A stretch of 22,435 nucleotides of DNA from a virus. The DNA is taken from IMG/VR virus record IMGVR_UViG_3300025073_000176, positions 1-22,435 of that record. One strand, written 5' to 3'. Made by a program: the position numbers and the translations under genes. The notes under the pieces were generated by a model. The model did not search any database. It saw nothing but the letters and a program-made list of their open reading frames with translations, and was not told the DNA's origin. The number at the start of each line of letters is the position of its first letter. The stretch's first letter is position 1. This document shows, one piece after another, positions 21,214-22,435 of this stretch.

Positions 21214-22435
21214 CTAAATCGAAAACACGAGGTCCGTCACACTCGCATCCTCTGTCAAGTCCTGAATCGCAACGCTTTCGTCGCAAAATGCTTTCATCGA
21301 ATCTGCGCAATCCGACCCAATCAGAATCCCGTACGTCACCACTCCGAGATTCTCAGACCGTTGGCGATAGCGCTCTGCGTAGTGGTCTCCAACGTACCCG
21401 TCCGACACCAGAATCACATCAGCGCGGGAGAACACACCATCCGCCTCGATGATGCCCAGAGCCTCTTTCAGCGCAGGCTCGAAGTCCGTTCCGCCACCTG
21501 AAAAAAACTCCATCGCTTCGAGAACTTCATTCCACCTCGCAGCAGCGTCTTCCGGCCCCATGATTCGCAACGTCATCCCGATTGCAGTGTCGAAGTGAAT
21601 CAACGCAAACGCGCGTTTTTGAATCCGCGCAACTTCCATGAGACCCAAGGCCACAGCCTTTGACCAAATCTCACGAGTTCCAGACATCGAACCTGAATTG
21701 TCAACACACACCACAATCGGACCGCGCTTCATCTTCTCGCGCCCGCGCAACTGGTAGCACAGCAGCGCACCTTCGTAGAGCCGCCGCGCAAACTCCCCTC
21801 GCGTTGCAGGACGCGCAAGCAGCGCCAATTCGCTCGGCAGCACTCGCGACAAGTCCGTACCCTGCTCGATGTCCGTCACTTCGTCCTGCGCGTTCGACAC
21901 CTTGCTCGCCTGCTTTTGCGCAGCCGTCGCGCGCATCCTTCCTGCAAGGTCCGCAATTCGCGCCAACTTCTTCGACCCTGCGATCTTCTTGATGACCTCC
22001 CTCTTCTTCGCGATGTCGCCGCCCTTCCCCGCGGCACCTGCACCACACCCGCAGCCGTACGATTCGATGCTGTCCTGCGCCTCTGTGATCTCTTCCTGGG
22101 CTTGCTCACAAGCTCGCCGGAAGGCTTGCCGAATCATCTCGGGAGCCATCCCGTTTGCCATCTGCTCGGCTGCGCCCTTCGCTTCCTCCATCGCGCCCTG
22201 AACACCCGATACATCGCCAGCCGAAACAGACCCCTCTTCCGCCATGCGTCGAAGTCCGTCCAGCGCCCGCGCGTATCGCGCAGCATCCGGGATCGGCTGA
22301 TCTCCTTTCGGTTCCGGCATGATCGCCAGCAACTGTTCCGTCACCGTCGTTGCAGCCATCCCGGACCACAACTGGTCTCCGACGCAACGGGCCTTCAATT
22401 GCTGAAATTCTGGCAACTGCTCGGCCACTTCGTGC
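21214..22435 (-). CDS. VWA-domain protein, ViaA/CoxE-like (5' end at window edge)
   Basis: At least 404 residues are present. The frame stays open to the right edge, so the GTG at 22428 may or may not be the true start. The N-terminal ~200 residues are helical (EEAKGAAEQMANGMAPEMIR and KKREVIKKIAGSKKLARIAD) with a CGCGAGAAGKGG insert. The C-terminal half is a von Willebrand A domain with an intact metal site: CVDNSGSMSG (Asp243, Ser245, Ser247), GGGTDF (Thr314), SDGY (Asp343). The run GPIVVCVDNSGSMSG resembles ViaA, the partner of the MoxR-type AAA+ ATPase RavA, so such an ATPase may lie just beyond the edge. Its role in a phage is unknown. Confidence 0.9.
   Translation of the reverse strand, partial: HEVAEQLPEFQQLKARCVGDQLWSGMAATTVTEQLLAIMPEPKGDQPIPDAARYARALDGLRRMAEEGSVSAGDVSGVQGAMEEAKGAAEQMANGMAPEMIRQAFRRACEQAQEEITEAQDSIESYGCGCGAGAAGKGGDIAKKREVIKKIAGSKKLARIADLAGRMRATAAQKQASKVSNAQDEVTDIEQGTDLSRVLPSELALLARPATRGEFARRLYEGALLCYQLRGREKMKRGPIVVCVDNSGSMSGTREIWSKAVALGLMEVARIQKRAFALIHFDTAIGMTLRIMGPEDAAARWNEVLEAMEFFSGGGTDFEPALKEALGIIEADGVFSRADVILVSDGYVGDHYAERYRQRSENLGVVTYGILIGSDCADSMKAFCDESVAIQDLTEDASVTDLVFSI

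Overview
The window looks like part of a temperate, tailed double-stranded DNA phage or prophage, probably from a GC-rich bacterial host. I judge this from the gene content (tyrosine integrase, Sak4-like/RecB-like/SSB-like recombination set, T7-gp4-type primase-helicase, RusA-like resolvase, phage DNA methyltransferases, endolysin, a virion-type protein, many small zinc-ribbon proteins). Base composition is GC-rich by eye. The host cannot be named from the sequence. No terminase, portal, major capsid, DNA polymerase, tRNA, rRNA or CRISPR array is visible, so this is an early/middle segment of a larger genome.

All 39 coding regions I accept lie on the minus strand, so the genome reads from right to left. 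Packing is extreme. Of 38 junctions, 23 are 4-base NTGA start/stop overlaps and one is TGATG, while only a few gaps exceed 30 bases. Long plus-strand reading frames (571, 580 and 484 codons) are antisense shadows.

Layout in transcription order. 22435-20655: a ViaA-like VWA protein (open at the right edge), a small unknown protein and an XRE-type HTH protein. 20658-15168: the recombination/replication block, with a Cas4/AddB-like iron-sulphur nuclease carrying two extra DnaJ-like zinc knuckles, a Sak4-like ATPase, an SSB-like protein, a putative replisome organiser and a primase-helicase. 15155-11112: small unknown and zinc-ribbon genes, an amidase endolysin, a Ref/DUF968-like HNH nuclease and a 33-residue membrane peptide. 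11115-5977: a modification block with two DNA methyltransferases of different classes, a RusA-like resolvase, a Cys-rich protein, a methyltransferase-glycosyltransferase-TPR fusion and a tail/virion-type protein translationally coupled to it. A perfect 11-bp hairpin bounded by 9-bp direct repeats follows. 5973-1868: an Rnl5-like RNA ligase and a string of small proteins (zinc ribbons, a 31-residue membrane peptide, a 73-residue P-loop protein). 1795-142: the integrase and two small phage proteins (DUF7352-like and DUF6948-like). 1-141: a hexamer tandem repeat with strong G-quadruplex potential on the minus strand.

How the genes may work together: nuclease, annealing ATPase and SSB-like protein form a recombination module feeding the primase-helicase, and the RusA-like enzyme resolves branches. 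The two methyltransferases would protect or mark DNA. The glycosyltransferase fusion most plausibly decorates a virion or host-surface target, and the RNA ligase could repair nicked tRNA or other nucleic acid. The integrase and its promoter-like upstream gap form a separately controlled unit. The items least explained by known systems are the methyltransferase-GT2-TPR fusion with its altered DXD motif, the zinc-knuckle-bearing nuclease, the phage ViaA-like protein, and a GTGTACAY box shared by the integrase and RNA-ligase starts.
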